Assembly (NCBI GenBank): GCA_023461035.1
Contig: JAEWOD010000005.1
Location: 1 to 64,000 of the forward strand
DNA from: Bacteroidota bacterium
GTDB lineage: Bacteria > Bacteroidota > Bacteroidia > Flavobacteriales > Weeksellaceae
Direction of reading: 5' to 3'
DNA: 64,000 nucleotides
Shown here one piece after another: positions 26,441 through 35,062 of the stretch. The translations under genes and the position numbers were made by a program. The notes below the pieces were generated by a model that did no database searches, was not told the origin of the DNA, and worked only from the letters and a program-made list of their open reading frames with translations. How positions within the stretch are numbered: the stretch's first letter is position 1; every line of letters starts with the position of its first letter.

Positions 26441-27574
26441 TTAATCTTTAGAATTCTTTTTACTTCCTTCATAAATATCATACCGCAAAAAATCACATTC
26501 CAATTTGCCGTTAAACACTTTTACTTTTTTGGAAGGTTTTAATCCCACGAATTTTTTTGCGCCTAAATCGGAAGTGATAAACCATGAAAAAGTGTTCGGA
26601 TAATGGTTTTTCAGCGTATCGCCGATGGATTTGTACAAAACTTCATTATCGCTTTCAATTCGCTCGTTATACGGCGGGTTGAACACAATCAAAACAGGAA
26701 ATAAATCCTTTTCCGATTTAAAAAAGTCTTTCATTTTCACTTCTATGAAATCTTCTAAATCAGCATGGGAAATATTTTCTTCTGCGATTTTCAGCATCGT
26801 CGGATTGATGTCGTAACCCACTATTTTTCCGGTGAATTCACTGATCCGGTTTAATCTCGTTTCTTTAATTTTCTCAAATAATTCGCTATCAAAATCTTTC
26901 CAGTTCTCAAATGCGAACTTTTTTCTGTGAATTTGCGGCGGAATATTGCCCGCCATCAATGCTGCTTCTGTCAAAATTGTCCCCGATCCGCACATCGGAT
27001 CCAACAGATTTCCTTTTCCATCCCAACCGGCGATTTTCAGCAAACCAGCTGCCAGAACTTCATTGATGGGTGCTTTTCCATGTTCGGTTTTGTATCCGCG
27101 TTTATGAAGCGATTCACCACTACTGTCCAGCGAAAGCGTGATTTTGTCGTGGCTGATATGCAGATTAAAATAGACGTCGGGATTGGCTTTATCGACACTC
27201 GGTCTTTTTTTGAATTTTTCCTGAAACCGATCGACAAGTGCATCTTTCATTTTCAATGAAGCATAATGCGAATGGGTAAAATAATCGGAATGAACGGTAG
27301 AATCGATGATGAAAGTCTGATCTAAATCCAAATAATCTTCCCAAGGAAATTTCTTAAATCTATCGTATAATTGAAATTCGTTTTTAGCTGAAAATGAATA
27401 AATTGGTTTTAGGATTCGAAGTGCTGTGCACAAGCTGTAATTGGCTTTGTAAAGAAAACCAACATCACCATGAAACTCAACCAAGCGGTTTTTGATTTCC
27501 ACATCGGCCGCACCCAATGATTTTAATTCCTCTGCCAAAACAGTTTCGAAACCGAAAAATGTTTTGGCTTGCAT
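26441..27574 (-). CDS. THUMP-domain class I RNA methyltransferase (RlmL N-terminal-half type)
   Basis: A 377-residue SAM-dependent enzyme. The THUMP domain (about 1-150) begins MQAKTFFGFETVLAEELKSLG. The Rossmann methyltransferase follows with LLDPMCGSGTILTEAAL (motif I) and the catalytic FNPPYNER (motif IV, NPPY for exocyclic-N methylation). It corresponds to the N-terminal m2G methyltransferase half of E. coli RlmL; the target is probably 23S rRNA G2445, by family. A longer frame to 27613 uses TTG and adds a tail not seen in the family; ATG 27574 is preferred. Confidence 0.9.
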   Translation of the reverse strand: MQAKTFFGFETVLAEELKSLGAADVEIKNRLVEFHGDVGFLYKANYSLCTALRILKPIYSFSAKNEFQLYDRFKKFPWEDYLDLDQTFIIDSTVHSDYFTHSHYASLKMKDALVDRFQEKFKKRPSVDKANPDVYFNLHISHDKITLSLDSSGESLHKRGYKTEHGKAPINEVLAAGLLKIAGWDGKGNLLDPMCGSGTILTEAALMAGNIPPQIHRKKFAFENWKDFDSELFEKIKETRLNRISEFTGKIVGYDINPTMLKIAEENISHADLEDFIEVKMKDFFKSEKDLFPVLIVFNPPYNERIESDNEVLYKSIGDTLKNHYPNTFSWFITSDLGAKKFVGLKPSKKVKVFNGKLECDFLRYDIYEGSKKNSKD

Positions 27575-27644
27575 TTTAAAATTTTCCAAACGAATTTTTT
27601 GTAAAAGTAACAATAAGTTAGTTTATGAGTTGAATGACGGATTA

Positions 27645-28322
27645 TCAATTCTCATAAATTGTTTCCAAAAGCTCACTGTTAAAAATTGATTTGGGAGAAA
27701 TTACTGTTTCGTCAAACGGAATTTGATTTCCATAACGTTCTTTTAATTTTATTCTCACAGCTTCATTATCCAAATCAAAATCGCTTAATTTCTCAAGTTT
27801 TCCTATTTCAATTCCGGTAGCACGCTGGTAAATTTTCCAAATCAGTTCGGAGCAATAAATTTTTTCATCCGACCATTCAAATGTCAAATCATAATTTTTT
27901 CCGTTGAATTCTTTTCCAATCACTTTCATTTTTTGCAAAACAGAAGGTGTAAGAATTTCTTCCGCATTTTTCAATCTTTTTACTACGAAATGTTCTCCCT
28001 TCCCTCTCGTAATCCACTCTTTAAGAGAAGTACTTTTCACAGGTTGAATGGCCTCAAAAACAAAAAAATCACCATTTTCTTTGAAAATAATCCCGCAATG
28101 TGAATATTTAGAGCCGGTAGCTTGCTGGATGGCTGTGCTTTGATCAGATAAGGAAGTTTGGAAGATGATGTCACCGGATTGCAACGAATTATTCATCGAA
28201 AAATATTCTATTTTATTTTTCCAATTGTCGGTTCTGGTAGATTTTGAAAACCAATGGTTGTAAACGAACCATCCGGTTAGAATCATAATGATAACTAAGA
28301 AAATAGAAAGGATTTTTTTCAT
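27645..28322 (-). CDS. YiiX/YebB-like NlpC/P60-superfamily enzyme
   Basis: A 225-residue protein with an N-terminal membrane helix (MKKILSIFLVIIMILTGWFVY). The permuted papain-like core shows GDIIFQTS, then the His of SKYSHCGIIF and the catalytic Cys in IYCSELIWKIY. This fold cleaves amide or ester bonds in cell-wall or lipid substrates; the substrate is unknown. ATG 28322 is preferred over an in-frame TTG at 28334. It follows the esterase gene by 12 bases. Confidence 0.85.
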   Translation of the reverse strand: MKKILSIFLVIIMILTGWFVYNHWFSKSTRTDNWKNKIEYFSMNNSLQSGDIIFQTSLSDQSTAIQQATGSKYSHCGIIFKENGDFFVFEAIQPVKSTSLKEWITRGKGEHFVVKRLKNAEEILTPSVLQKMKVIGKEFNGKNYDLTFEWSDEKIYCSELIWKIYQRATGIEIGKLEKLSDFDLDNEAVRIKLKERYGNQIPFDETVISPKSIFNSELLETIYEN

Positions 28323-28334
28323 GTCAATTCTCAA

Positions 28335-29144
28335 TTATTTTGCACTCAATGTCCAAATCAAAGCTTTTTCTTTGGTAGCCCGGAAAATGGTGTTGTGTTT
28401 TTCTTTTGGTTCATCCGAATACGTCCAAATCAATGTTTCAGGAGCATTTTCTTTTAGTGTTTCAGACAATTTTCTGGTAGATTTATAAATGTCCTTGGCA
28501 TTGGAACCTGCAAACCAGAATTTCTTTTTTTCTGACGGAAATTTAGCCAAATGCTCATTAGTATTTTTCACCAAATACTGATTGTTCCACCAAAGCGAAG
28601 GATCAAATGCAATGTAGAAATCAAAAAGTTCCGGCTGAATCATCAAAGTTTCCACCACAAAAAGCCCTGCCAATGATTCCCCTATGATTCCTTTTTTAGT
28701 GGTCGTTCTGTAATTCGAATTCACATAAGGAATCAGTTCATTTTGGACGAATGCTCTGAATTCGGCAGAACCTCCTACGACCGGCGCAATTTCCTTGTCT
28801 TTTTCCACTTGTGTAGGAGGCGATAAATCTTTTCTTCTTTGTGTATTTTCAATTCCAACCAAGATATAAGGCGGAATTTTTTTAGCTTTAATCAATTCGG
28901 AAAGCGTATTGGCAATATGTGGAAAATCTTCCTGAATCCCACCGTCCGGCATATACAAAACCGGGTAGGAGAGGTCGCTGGTCGCATAATCTTCCGGAAG
29001 CCAGACATTCATCGTTCGCTTTTCTCCGACTTCTTTTGAGTCGATTGTAAAGCTCTCGTGAGTTGGGATAGGGTCGGGAGTTTGTGCTGTACTTTGACAA
29101 GTCCACAAGATAGCGGTAAATAGAGAAAAAAGTATTGTTTTCAT
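28335..29144 (-). CDS. exported alpha/beta-hydrolase, esterase D/IroE-like
   Basis: A 269-residue esterase-like enzyme (PF00756-type). N-terminal signal, possibly a lipoprotein signal with Cys16 (AILWTCQS), although cleavage after TAQ is also possible. YPVLYMPDGG precedes the nucleophile elbow GESLAG. Asp (AFDPSLWW) and His (KHNTIFR) complete the triad. Similar proteins hydrolyse siderophore esters or S-formylglutathione; the real substrate is open. It lies 23 bases downstream of ndh. Confidence 0.85.
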   Translation of the reverse strand: MKTILFSLFTAILWTCQSTAQTPDPIPTHESFTIDSKEVGEKRTMNVWLPEDYATSDLSYPVLYMPDGGIQEDFPHIANTLSELIKAKKIPPYILVGIENTQRRKDLSPPTQVEKDKEIAPVVGGSAEFRAFVQNELIPYVNSNYRTTTKKGIIGESLAGLFVVETLMIQPELFDFYIAFDPSLWWNNQYLVKNTNEHLAKFPSEKKKFWFAGSNAKDIYKSTRKLSETLKENAPETLIWTYSDEPKEKHNTIFRATKEKALIWTLSAK

Positions 29145-29167
29145 GATAAAGTATGTTGTTTGTACAA

Positions 29168-30472
29168 TTAAGAAAATACGGCAGGATCATCCTCAGGTTG
29201 CCCTTTTTTGCCTTTATAAGGACGAATAATCAAGCGCACGCTTTTGTTGTATTGGAAATATTGAATTACCCAATTCATCAATGCAACTACTTTATTTCGG
29301 AATCCGACTAAAGAAACCAAATGCACAAACATCCATACGAACCACGCAAACCATCCGGCAAATTTCCATCCGGGCAAATCTACAACCGCTTTGTCACGAC
29401 CGATTGTTGCCATGGAGCCTTTGTCTTTGTAGTTGAAAGGTTTCATAGCTTTTTTTTCTTTTAAATTGTCAAAATTTTCTGCTAATAATTTTCCTTGTTG
29501 GATTGCAACCTGAGCCACCATCGGATCTCCTTTCGGGTTTTCTTGTGTAATCATCAGCGCTACATCTCCCAAAGCGAAAACATTTTCAAAACCTTTGATC
29601 TGATTGAATTCGTTGACTACATAACGACCTCCTACGATTACGCCTTCTTCGTCGATCCCGGGGATCAGCGTTCCTTTTACACCTGCCGCCCAAATAAGCG
29701 TTGTGGCTTCAAAAGGACGTTTGTCGGTGGTGATGACTTTTCCGTCATAATCTTTTACCATCATATCAAACCAAACCTGAACACCCAACTCTTCCAAATA
29801 TTTAAAAGCTTTTGCCGAAGCATTCTCAGACATGGTCGGTAAAAGCCGGTCAGCACCCTGAATCAAATGAACATTCATTCTACGGATATCCAAATCAGGA
29901 TAATCATGTGGTAGTACGTGTTTTTTTAATTCTCCCATGGCACCGGCTAATTCAACTCCGGTTGGTCCTCCGCCGACAATGACGTAATTCATCAACCTTG
30001 ATCGTTCGTCCAAATCATTGGTCAATAAAGCTTTTTCCAAATTCTGAAGAATCAAGCTTCTCAAATCCAAAGCCTCGGGAATAGATTTCATCGGCATTGC
30101 ATTTGCCTCGATATTTTTATTGCCATAATAATTTGTATCCGAGCCTGTTGCAATTACCAAATAATCATAATGAATACTTCCAATGTTGGTGGAAACGGTT
30201 TGTTCATTTGTGTTGATGGAACTTACATCGGCAATCCGGAAATAAAAATTCTCCTTTCCGGCAAAAACCTGTCGTATGGCGTGCGCAATGGAATCAGGCT
30301 CCAAACCAGCGGTTGCAACCTGATAAAGCAAAGGTTGGAAAGCATGGTAATTATGCTTATCTAGCAATACTACCTGGTAATCTTTGGTTGAGAGTTTTTT
30401 TGCCAGCCTAAGTCCACCGAAACCACCCCCAATCACGACAATTCTTTTTAAATTAATATCCGGAATATTCAT
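29168..30472 (-). CDS. type II NADH:quinone oxidoreductase (NDH-2)
   Basis: A 434-residue membrane-attached flavoprotein that passes electrons from NADH to menaquinone without pumping. The FAD fold is IVVIGGGFGGLRLAKKL near residue 11, the NADH fold is VIVGGGPTGVELAG near residue 165, and the family segments YHAFQPLLYQVATAG and FALGDVA are present. The C-terminal amphipathic and hydrophobic region (WFAWFVWMFVHLVSL) provides membrane attachment. Head of a unit with the esterase and the YiiX-like gene. Confidence 0.93.
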   Translation of the reverse strand: MNIPDINLKRIVVIGGGFGGLRLAKKLSTKDYQVVLLDKHNYHAFQPLLYQVATAGLEPDSIAHAIRQVFAGKENFYFRIADVSSINTNEQTVSTNIGSIHYDYLVIATGSDTNYYGNKNIEANAMPMKSIPEALDLRSLILQNLEKALLTNDLDERSRLMNYVIVGGGPTGVELAGAMGELKKHVLPHDYPDLDIRRMNVHLIQGADRLLPTMSENASAKAFKYLEELGVQVWFDMMVKDYDGKVITTDKRPFEATTLIWAAGVKGTLIPGIDEEGVIVGGRYVVNEFNQIKGFENVFALGDVALMITQENPKGDPMVAQVAIQQGKLLAENFDNLKEKKAMKPFNYKDKGSMATIGRDKAVVDLPGWKFAGWFAWFVWMFVHLVSLVGFRNKVVALMNWVIQYFQYNKSVRLIIRPYKGKKGQPEDDPAVFS

Positions 30473-30572
30473 TTTTTTTTATTTTCTAATTTAGAAATCA
30501 GAGGTTAGAAGAACCTATGATTCATTTTGTTTTTAATTTATATAATTATGATTTTCAATTATTTTCCAATTA

Positions 30573-30607
30573 CTAATCACTAATTACTCATTACTCATTA
30601 CTCATTA
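30573..30607 (-). repeat. 7-bp tandem repeat array (TAATGAG/TGATTAG units)
   Basis: Five contiguous 7-base units: CTAATCA, CTAATTA, then three CTCATTA on the plus strand, which read TAATGAG (x3), TAATTAG and TGATTAG on the minus. The last unit contains the TAA stop codon of the OppA-like gene (30607-30605). The same unit family recurs at 41563-41639. Confidence 0.75.
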
Positions 30608-32206
30608 CTTTCCCTCTTTATACACCTGAGTCAAGTCCAATAATTTGACGGGACTCATCGTAAACCCTTTTATGTTTTTTTGCAGAAAAATACTGGTTTG
30701 ATCATAAAACAAAGGCACGATAGGTGCTGATTTCATCATCAAACTATCCATTTCTCTATAGATTTTTTCCCGTTTTTTGTCATCACTTATTTTAAACGAA
30801 TTCAAATACAACTGGTCAAATTTTTCATTTTTATAATGCGAATAATTTGGTCCTTCCGGCGCAAAATTCTTGCTGTAATACAGCGAAAGAAAGTTTTCGG
30901 CATCGGGATAATCCGCTCCCCAATTGGCTCTGAAAAACTGAAATTTACCGGTTGCTTTTCCATCACGCATCGTCGGTCCGGGCACGACGTTTATCTCAAT
31001 ATCCAAGCCAATTTTGGCCATTTGAGCCTGAATGTACTCACATATATCGGCATATTCCTGAACGGTTGTCAATTGAATTACAGGCAGTTTCCCTTTTTCT
31101 TTTTGGAATTCTTTGATCAACTCGCGTGCTTTTTGTGGCTGATAAGTGTATCCGGCATTTTCATTGAATCCGGGAAGACCTTTCGGGACGAATCCGCCTT
31201 CAGCTGCCGTAGCCACCCCGTTCATCATGTATTTGACCATTTTGGGTTTGTCGATTCCGTAATTGATGGCCTGTCTTAATTTTTCATTAACCGGATTTCC
31301 GCCATCCAGATAAAAACACAAATAAACCGTACTCAGATAATCATATTTATGCAAATCCAAAATGTCGGTATATTTTGGATTTAATTCGCCCAGAGGTGTC
31401 AAAATTTCATTTTTATAGGAAGGATCTAAATCGGCCATCATATCCAGATTTCCCTGAATGAGTTGTAGAAATTCGCTGTGTTTTTCAGGTAAAAAAGTCA
31501 TAGAAACCGCTTCCAAATAGGGAAGAGCATTTCCTTTTTCGTCTTTTTCAAAATACAAAGGATTTTTTCTAAGGACTAATTTCACATTGTCCTCCCAAAG
31601 CTTATACTGAAATGGCCCGGTTCCAATCGGGTTTTTTCTGAATTCTTCCTGACCGTTTTCAAACATTTCTTTCGGAACAACCGAACAATATTTCATACTC
31701 AGCAACCCCAAAAAAGGAGGGAAGGGTTCTTTCAGATTAATTTGGAAAACGGAATCATTAAGCGCATTAAATTTTTCCACATTGTTTAAAACCCAGCTTC
31801 CGGCGCCGCCTACGGCCGGATCGGTTAACCGATTAAAACTATATTCAAAGTCGGAAGCATTTACGAGCCGTGTGGAATCCTTTCCAAAAACCGGATGTTT
31901 ATGAAAGTAAACATCATTTCTTAAAGTAAATGTATAAGTCTTTCCATCTTCTGAAATTTCCCAGCTTTTGGCGATGTCCGATACTATTTGCAAACTATCG
32001 TTGAGCTTCACCAAACTATTGTACATCAGGTTACAAACCCAGTTGTTGGCTTGTGTCCGGGCAAACGTAGGATCAAGTGAAGAAATATTGTCATAGCGGT
32101 TTAGACGGAAAATTTTAGAGTCGTCAATTTCTTGTTTTTCGGAACAAGCCGTAAAAATCAAACAAGTTAAAACTCCACAAAAAATCAGGTTAAAATACCG
32201 AATCAT
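30605..32206 (-). CDS. OppA/DppA-type solute-binding lipoprotein
   Basis: A 533-residue family 5 extracellular solute-binding protein. Lipoprotein signal with Cys21 (CLIFTACSEKQE). Family segments LNRYDNISSLDPTFA, NLMYNSLV, SWEISEDGKTYTFTLR (a very typical motif) and PIGTGPFQYKLW are present. By family it would bind oligopeptides. No ABC permease or ATPase genes are near, so transporter partners must be elsewhere or it has a non-transport role. Its stop codon is inside a 7-bp repeat. Confidence 0.92.
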   Translation of the reverse strand: MIRYFNLIFCGVLTCLIFTACSEKQEIDDSKIFRLNRYDNISSLDPTFARTQANNWVCNLMYNSLVKLNDSLQIVSDIAKSWEISEDGKTYTFTLRNDVYFHKHPVFGKDSTRLVNASDFEYSFNRLTDPAVGGAGSWVLNNVEKFNALNDSVFQINLKEPFPPFLGLLSMKYCSVVPKEMFENGQEEFRKNPIGTGPFQYKLWEDNVKLVLRKNPLYFEKDEKGNALPYLEAVSMTFLPEKHSEFLQLIQGNLDMMADLDPSYKNEILTPLGELNPKYTDILDLHKYDYLSTVYLCFYLDGGNPVNEKLRQAINYGIDKPKMVKYMMNGVATAAEGGFVPKGLPGFNENAGYTYQPQKARELIKEFQKEKGKLPVIQLTTVQEYADICEYIQAQMAKIGLDIEINVVPGPTMRDGKATGKFQFFRANWGADYPDAENFLSLYYSKNFAPEGPNYSHYKNEKFDQLYLNSFKISDDKKREKIYREMDSLMMKSAPIVPLFYDQTSIFLQKNIKGFTMSPVKLLDLTQVYKEGK

Positions 32207-32250
32207 TTGGCTAAGATAATTCGATTTTATGGAGAAAAAAAGGATTTAAA

Positions 32251-32616
32251 TCAACTTATATACATAGATAAAAGCGCAATTCCGGCCGGAACCAATTGGA
32301 CGATAAAAATCTTTTTACTGGCTGTGATTCCACCATAGAGCCCGGCAACTACCACACAAACCAAAAAGAAAACGGCTACGTTTTGTTGCCAGATAAAATT
32401 TTTAATCAACAAAGACCAAATCAATCCGGCTGCGAGAAATAAATTGTACAAACCTTGATTAGCCGCTAGTCCTTTGGTGTAAGGAAAAACTTCAGCGGGC
32501 ATTTTCTTCCCGAATGATTTTTTACCGATGGTGTTCCAGGCAAACATCTCAAAGTAGAAAATATACAAATGGATGACGATAACAACCCCAACAAAAACTT
32601 TGGTCAATAAATCCAT
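32251..32616 (-). CDS. DUF1304 membrane protein
   Basis: A 121-residue protein with four hydrophobic helices. The start FVGVVIVIHLYIFYFEMFAW and the middle KGLAANQGLYNLFLAAGLIW match DUF1304. The function is unknown. It lies upstream of the OppA-like gene on the same strand and is divergent from ypdA. Confidence 0.88.
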   Translation of the reverse strand: MDLLTKVFVGVVIVIHLYIFYFEMFAWNTIGKKSFGKKMPAEVFPYTKGLAANQGLYNLFLAAGLIWSLLIKNFIWQQNVAVFFLVCVVVAGLYGGITASKKIFIVQLVPAGIALLSMYIS

Positions 32617-32686
32617 AATTCATGATTATACATTCAAAAATAGTAATTTATTATGTAAGATTTATGGTTCTTCCTAACTTCGCAAG

Positions 32687-33658
32687 ATGCAAACTGAATT
32701 TGATGTAGTTATCATCGGAGCCGGTCCGATCGGGATGGCTTGTGCAATTGAAGCCAAACGGAAAAACCTGAAATATCTGATCATCGAAAAAGGTGCGTTG
32801 GTTAATAGTTTGTACAATTATCCGTTGTATATGACTTTCTTTTCAACGGCTGAAAGGTTGGAAATCGGTGGGATTCCCTTTGCAAATATTACTTCTAAAC
32901 CCGGACGGCAGGAAGCCTTGGAATATTATAGGAGAATTCAGCAGTATTTTGAACTGAATATTCATCTGTATGAAGAAGTTTTAAATATTAAATCAAAAGA
33001 TGAACTAAAATTTATAAAAACCAATCAATCAGCATACTATTCTAAAAATATAATCATCGCAACCGGATTTTATGATATTCCAATTTACCTGAATATTCCG
33101 GGCGAAAATTTGCCCAAAGTTTCGCATTATTTTAAAGAAGCACATCCTTATGCAGGACAAAAAATTCTGGTTGTGGGTGCCAATAATTCTTCGGTTGATG
33201 CAGCGTTGGAATGTTGGAGAAAGGGAGCTGATGTGACGATGGTAATCCGCAAAGGAGAGATTCATCATCGGGTGAAATATTGGGTCAAACCGGACATTGA
33301 AAACCGGATTGCGGAAGGAAGTATCAAGGCATATTTTTATTCCAATTTAACTTCGATTCATGAGAAATCCGTTAGCATTCAAACTCCCGAAGGAGAAATT
33401 GAAATCGAGAATGATTTTGTGTTGGCACTGACGGGTTATCGACCGAATTTTGAATTTCTGGAATCATGTGGAATTGAACTTTCCGATGATGGGCTTTTCA
33501 TCCCCAATTATAATCCCGAAACCATGGAAACCAATGTTCCGGGGATTTATCTGGCCGGTGTGGTTTGTGGCGGAATGGAGACCCACAAATGGTTCATCGA
33601 AAATTCAAGGATGCATGCGGAGATGATTTTGGGGGATGTTTTGGAGAAATCTGTTTGA
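32687..33658 (+). CDS. ypdA: YpdA-family bacillithiol disulfide reductase
   Basis: A 323-residue flavoprotein with FAD site VVIIGAGPIGMACAIEA at the N-terminus, and the YpdA-typical YPLYMTFFSTAERLEIGG, which takes the place of the thioredoxin-reductase CxxC. The NADPH fold is ILVVGANNSSVDAALE. In Firmicutes this reductase restores bacillithiol from its disulfide; presence here suggests that the organism makes bacillithiol, which is known for some Bacteroidota. A strong inverted repeat lies just downstream. Confidence 0.92.
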   Translation: MQTEFDVVIIGAGPIGMACAIEAKRKNLKYLIIEKGALVNSLYNYPLYMTFFSTAERLEIGGIPFANITSKPGRQEALEYYRRIQQYFELNIHLYEEVLNIKSKDELKFIKTNQSAYYSKNIIIATGFYDIPIYLNIPGENLPKVSHYFKEAHPYAGQKILVVGANNSSVDAALECWRKGADVTMVIRKGEIHHRVKYWVKPDIENRIAEGSIKAYFYSNLTSIHEKSVSIQTPEGEIEIENDFVLALTGYRPNFEFLESCGIELSDDGLFIPNYNPETMETNVPGIYLAGVVCGGMETHKWFIENSRMHAEMILGDVLEKSV

Positions 33659-33674
33659 TGGTCTTTGCAAATAA

Positions 33675-33718
33675 AACCTCCAAGGTTATTTTCATGCCGT
33701 AGATAAACCTTGGAGGTT
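33675..33718. terminator. bidirectional hairpin between ypdA and a small membrane gene
   Basis: AACCTCCAAGGTT (33675-33687) and AACCTTGGAGGTT (33706-33718) are exact inverted repeats with an 18-base loop. Each arm is also nearly palindromic alone (AACCT-nnn-AGGTT). T-rich sequence flanks it. It sits between convergent stop codons, so it is probably a shared terminator. Confidence 0.7.
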
Positions 33719-33721
33719 ATT

Positions 33722-33928
33722 TTATAATTTTCTAATAAAAATGATACAGGAAATTATTGATAAAATAAAAATTCCGATTGTTCCAAATATTATCATAGTC
33801 AACCATATGTTAACATTATGCATGCCCGGCATAAATTGAATTAATAGATATTCCGAAATTGAAATAAAAATCAATGTCAAAATCAGAAATAAACTTAAAT
33901 GAATTAAAATAATTTTCCGTTTAGTCAT
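33722..33928 (-). CDS. small two-helix membrane protein
   Basis: A 68-residue protein with two membrane helices (IILIHLSLFLILTLIFISISEYLL and WLTMIIFGTIGIFILSIISCIIF) and basic ends. ATG start at 33928, 18 bases after the oxygenase stop on the same strand, and a terminator follows. I do not recognise the family. Codon use looks native. Confidence 0.65.
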   Translation of the reverse strand: MTKRKIILIHLSLFLILTLIFISISEYLLIQFMPGMHNVNIWLTMIIFGTIGIFILSIISCIIFIRKL

Positions 33929-33946
33929 TTTATTATAGAAGCTAAT

Positions 33947-34900
33947 CTACTTTATCAACCCTATCTCCCTCAATCTTTGTGTCAGAAATTCACCGGCAGT
34001 GATGTCGTCAAACTGTTTCGGGTTTTCATCATCGATACAATTTTCCAAAACATCCAGTTTCATTTCGCTGATCGGATGCATAAAAAACGGAATGGAAAAA
34101 CGAGGTTTTCCCCATTCTTCCTTAGGTGGATTTACGACTTGGTGAATAGTTGATTTCAGTTTGTTGTTCGTATGTCGAGAAAGCATATCGCCTACGTTGA
34201 TGACTAATTCGTCCGGCTCGGCAATCGCATCCACCCAAACGCCGTCTTTGCGTAAAACCTGTAAACCGCCTGCCGAAGCACCCATCAGTAGCGTAATCAG
34301 GTTGATGTCGCCATGCGCACCTGCACGAACAGCACCTTTTGGTTCTTCTTTAATGGGCGGATAATGGATCGGTCGTAAAATGGAATTTCCGTTTTTCACT
34401 TTGTCGTCAAAATAAAATTCGTCCAAACCTAAATACAAAGCCAATGCACGAAGCACATAAATCCCTGTTTTTTCCAATTGTTGATAGGTTTCTTTTCCGG
34501 CTGTATTGAATTCCGGGACTTCACTGACTTCCACATTTTCCGGATAATCGTATTTCTGTTTTTCCGATTCGTCTACATATTGCCCGAAATGCCAAAACTC
34601 TTTCAAATCACCTTCAGGTTTATCTTTAGCGTGTTCTTTTCCAAAGGAAGTATAACCGCGTTGTCCACCGATTCCGGCGATTTCATATTTTTCTTTGGTT
34701 TCAACCGGAAGGGCAAAAAAATCTTTTACACCGGTGTATAATCTGTCCACTAATTCGTCTGAAAGAAAATGCCCTTTTAGAGCTACAAAACCGATGTCTT
34801 CATAAGCTTTTCCGATTTCGTTTACGAATTTTTGCTTTCTTGCAGGATCATTTGAAATAAAGTCATTCAGATCGACTGAAGGAATACCGTTATTTTTCAT
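33947..34900 (-). CDS. isopenicillin-N-synthase-like 2OG-Fe(II) oxygenase
   Basis: A 317-residue non-haem iron enzyme. DIOX_N region IPSVDLNDFISND, iron ligands His and Asp in GAHGDINLITLL and the distal His in STIHQVVNPP, and the 2-oxoglutarate-type RxS motif RFSIPFFMHP. Family members hydroxylate or desaturate small molecules; the substrate cannot be inferred. No beta-lactam or other biosynthetic genes are near. It is common in Flavobacteriia as a stand-alone gene. Confidence 0.9.
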   Translation of the reverse strand: MKNNGIPSVDLNDFISNDPARKQKFVNEIGKAYEDIGFVALKGHFLSDELVDRLYTGVKDFFALPVETKEKYEIAGIGGQRGYTSFGKEHAKDKPEGDLKEFWHFGQYVDESEKQKYDYPENVEVSEVPEFNTAGKETYQQLEKTGIYVLRALALYLGLDEFYFDDKVKNGNSILRPIHYPPIKEEPKGAVRAGAHGDINLITLLMGASAGGLQVLRKDGVWVDAIAEPDELVINVGDMLSRHTNNKLKSTIHQVVNPPKEEWGKPRFSIPFFMHPISEMKLDVLENCIDDENPKQFDDITAGEFLTQRLREIGLIK

Positions 34901-35013
34901 TTTTCAATTTATTTTACCTAAAATTACTACAATTCTAGGAGAAATTTTTCAAATCAAATTAAAATTCTGTTAATTATCAGTGTCCAAGATTTTTACCAAC
35001 TCAACTAATTTGT

Positions 35014-35021
35014 TATTTTTG
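35014..35021 (+). promoter_or_regulatory. -7 box of the probable icd promoter
   Basis: TATTTTTG fits TAnnTTTG, 41 bases before the icd ATG. TTTT at 34991-34994 with a 19-base spacer is a weak -33 candidate. Confidence 0.4.
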
Positions 35022-35062
35022 TGAACTTTGGAAAATTCAAAAATTGAAATACTTTATACATA

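Noticed and set aside
30836..31279. Plus-strand open frame of 147 codons
   Set aside because: Antisense to the OppA-like gene, no recognisable feature.
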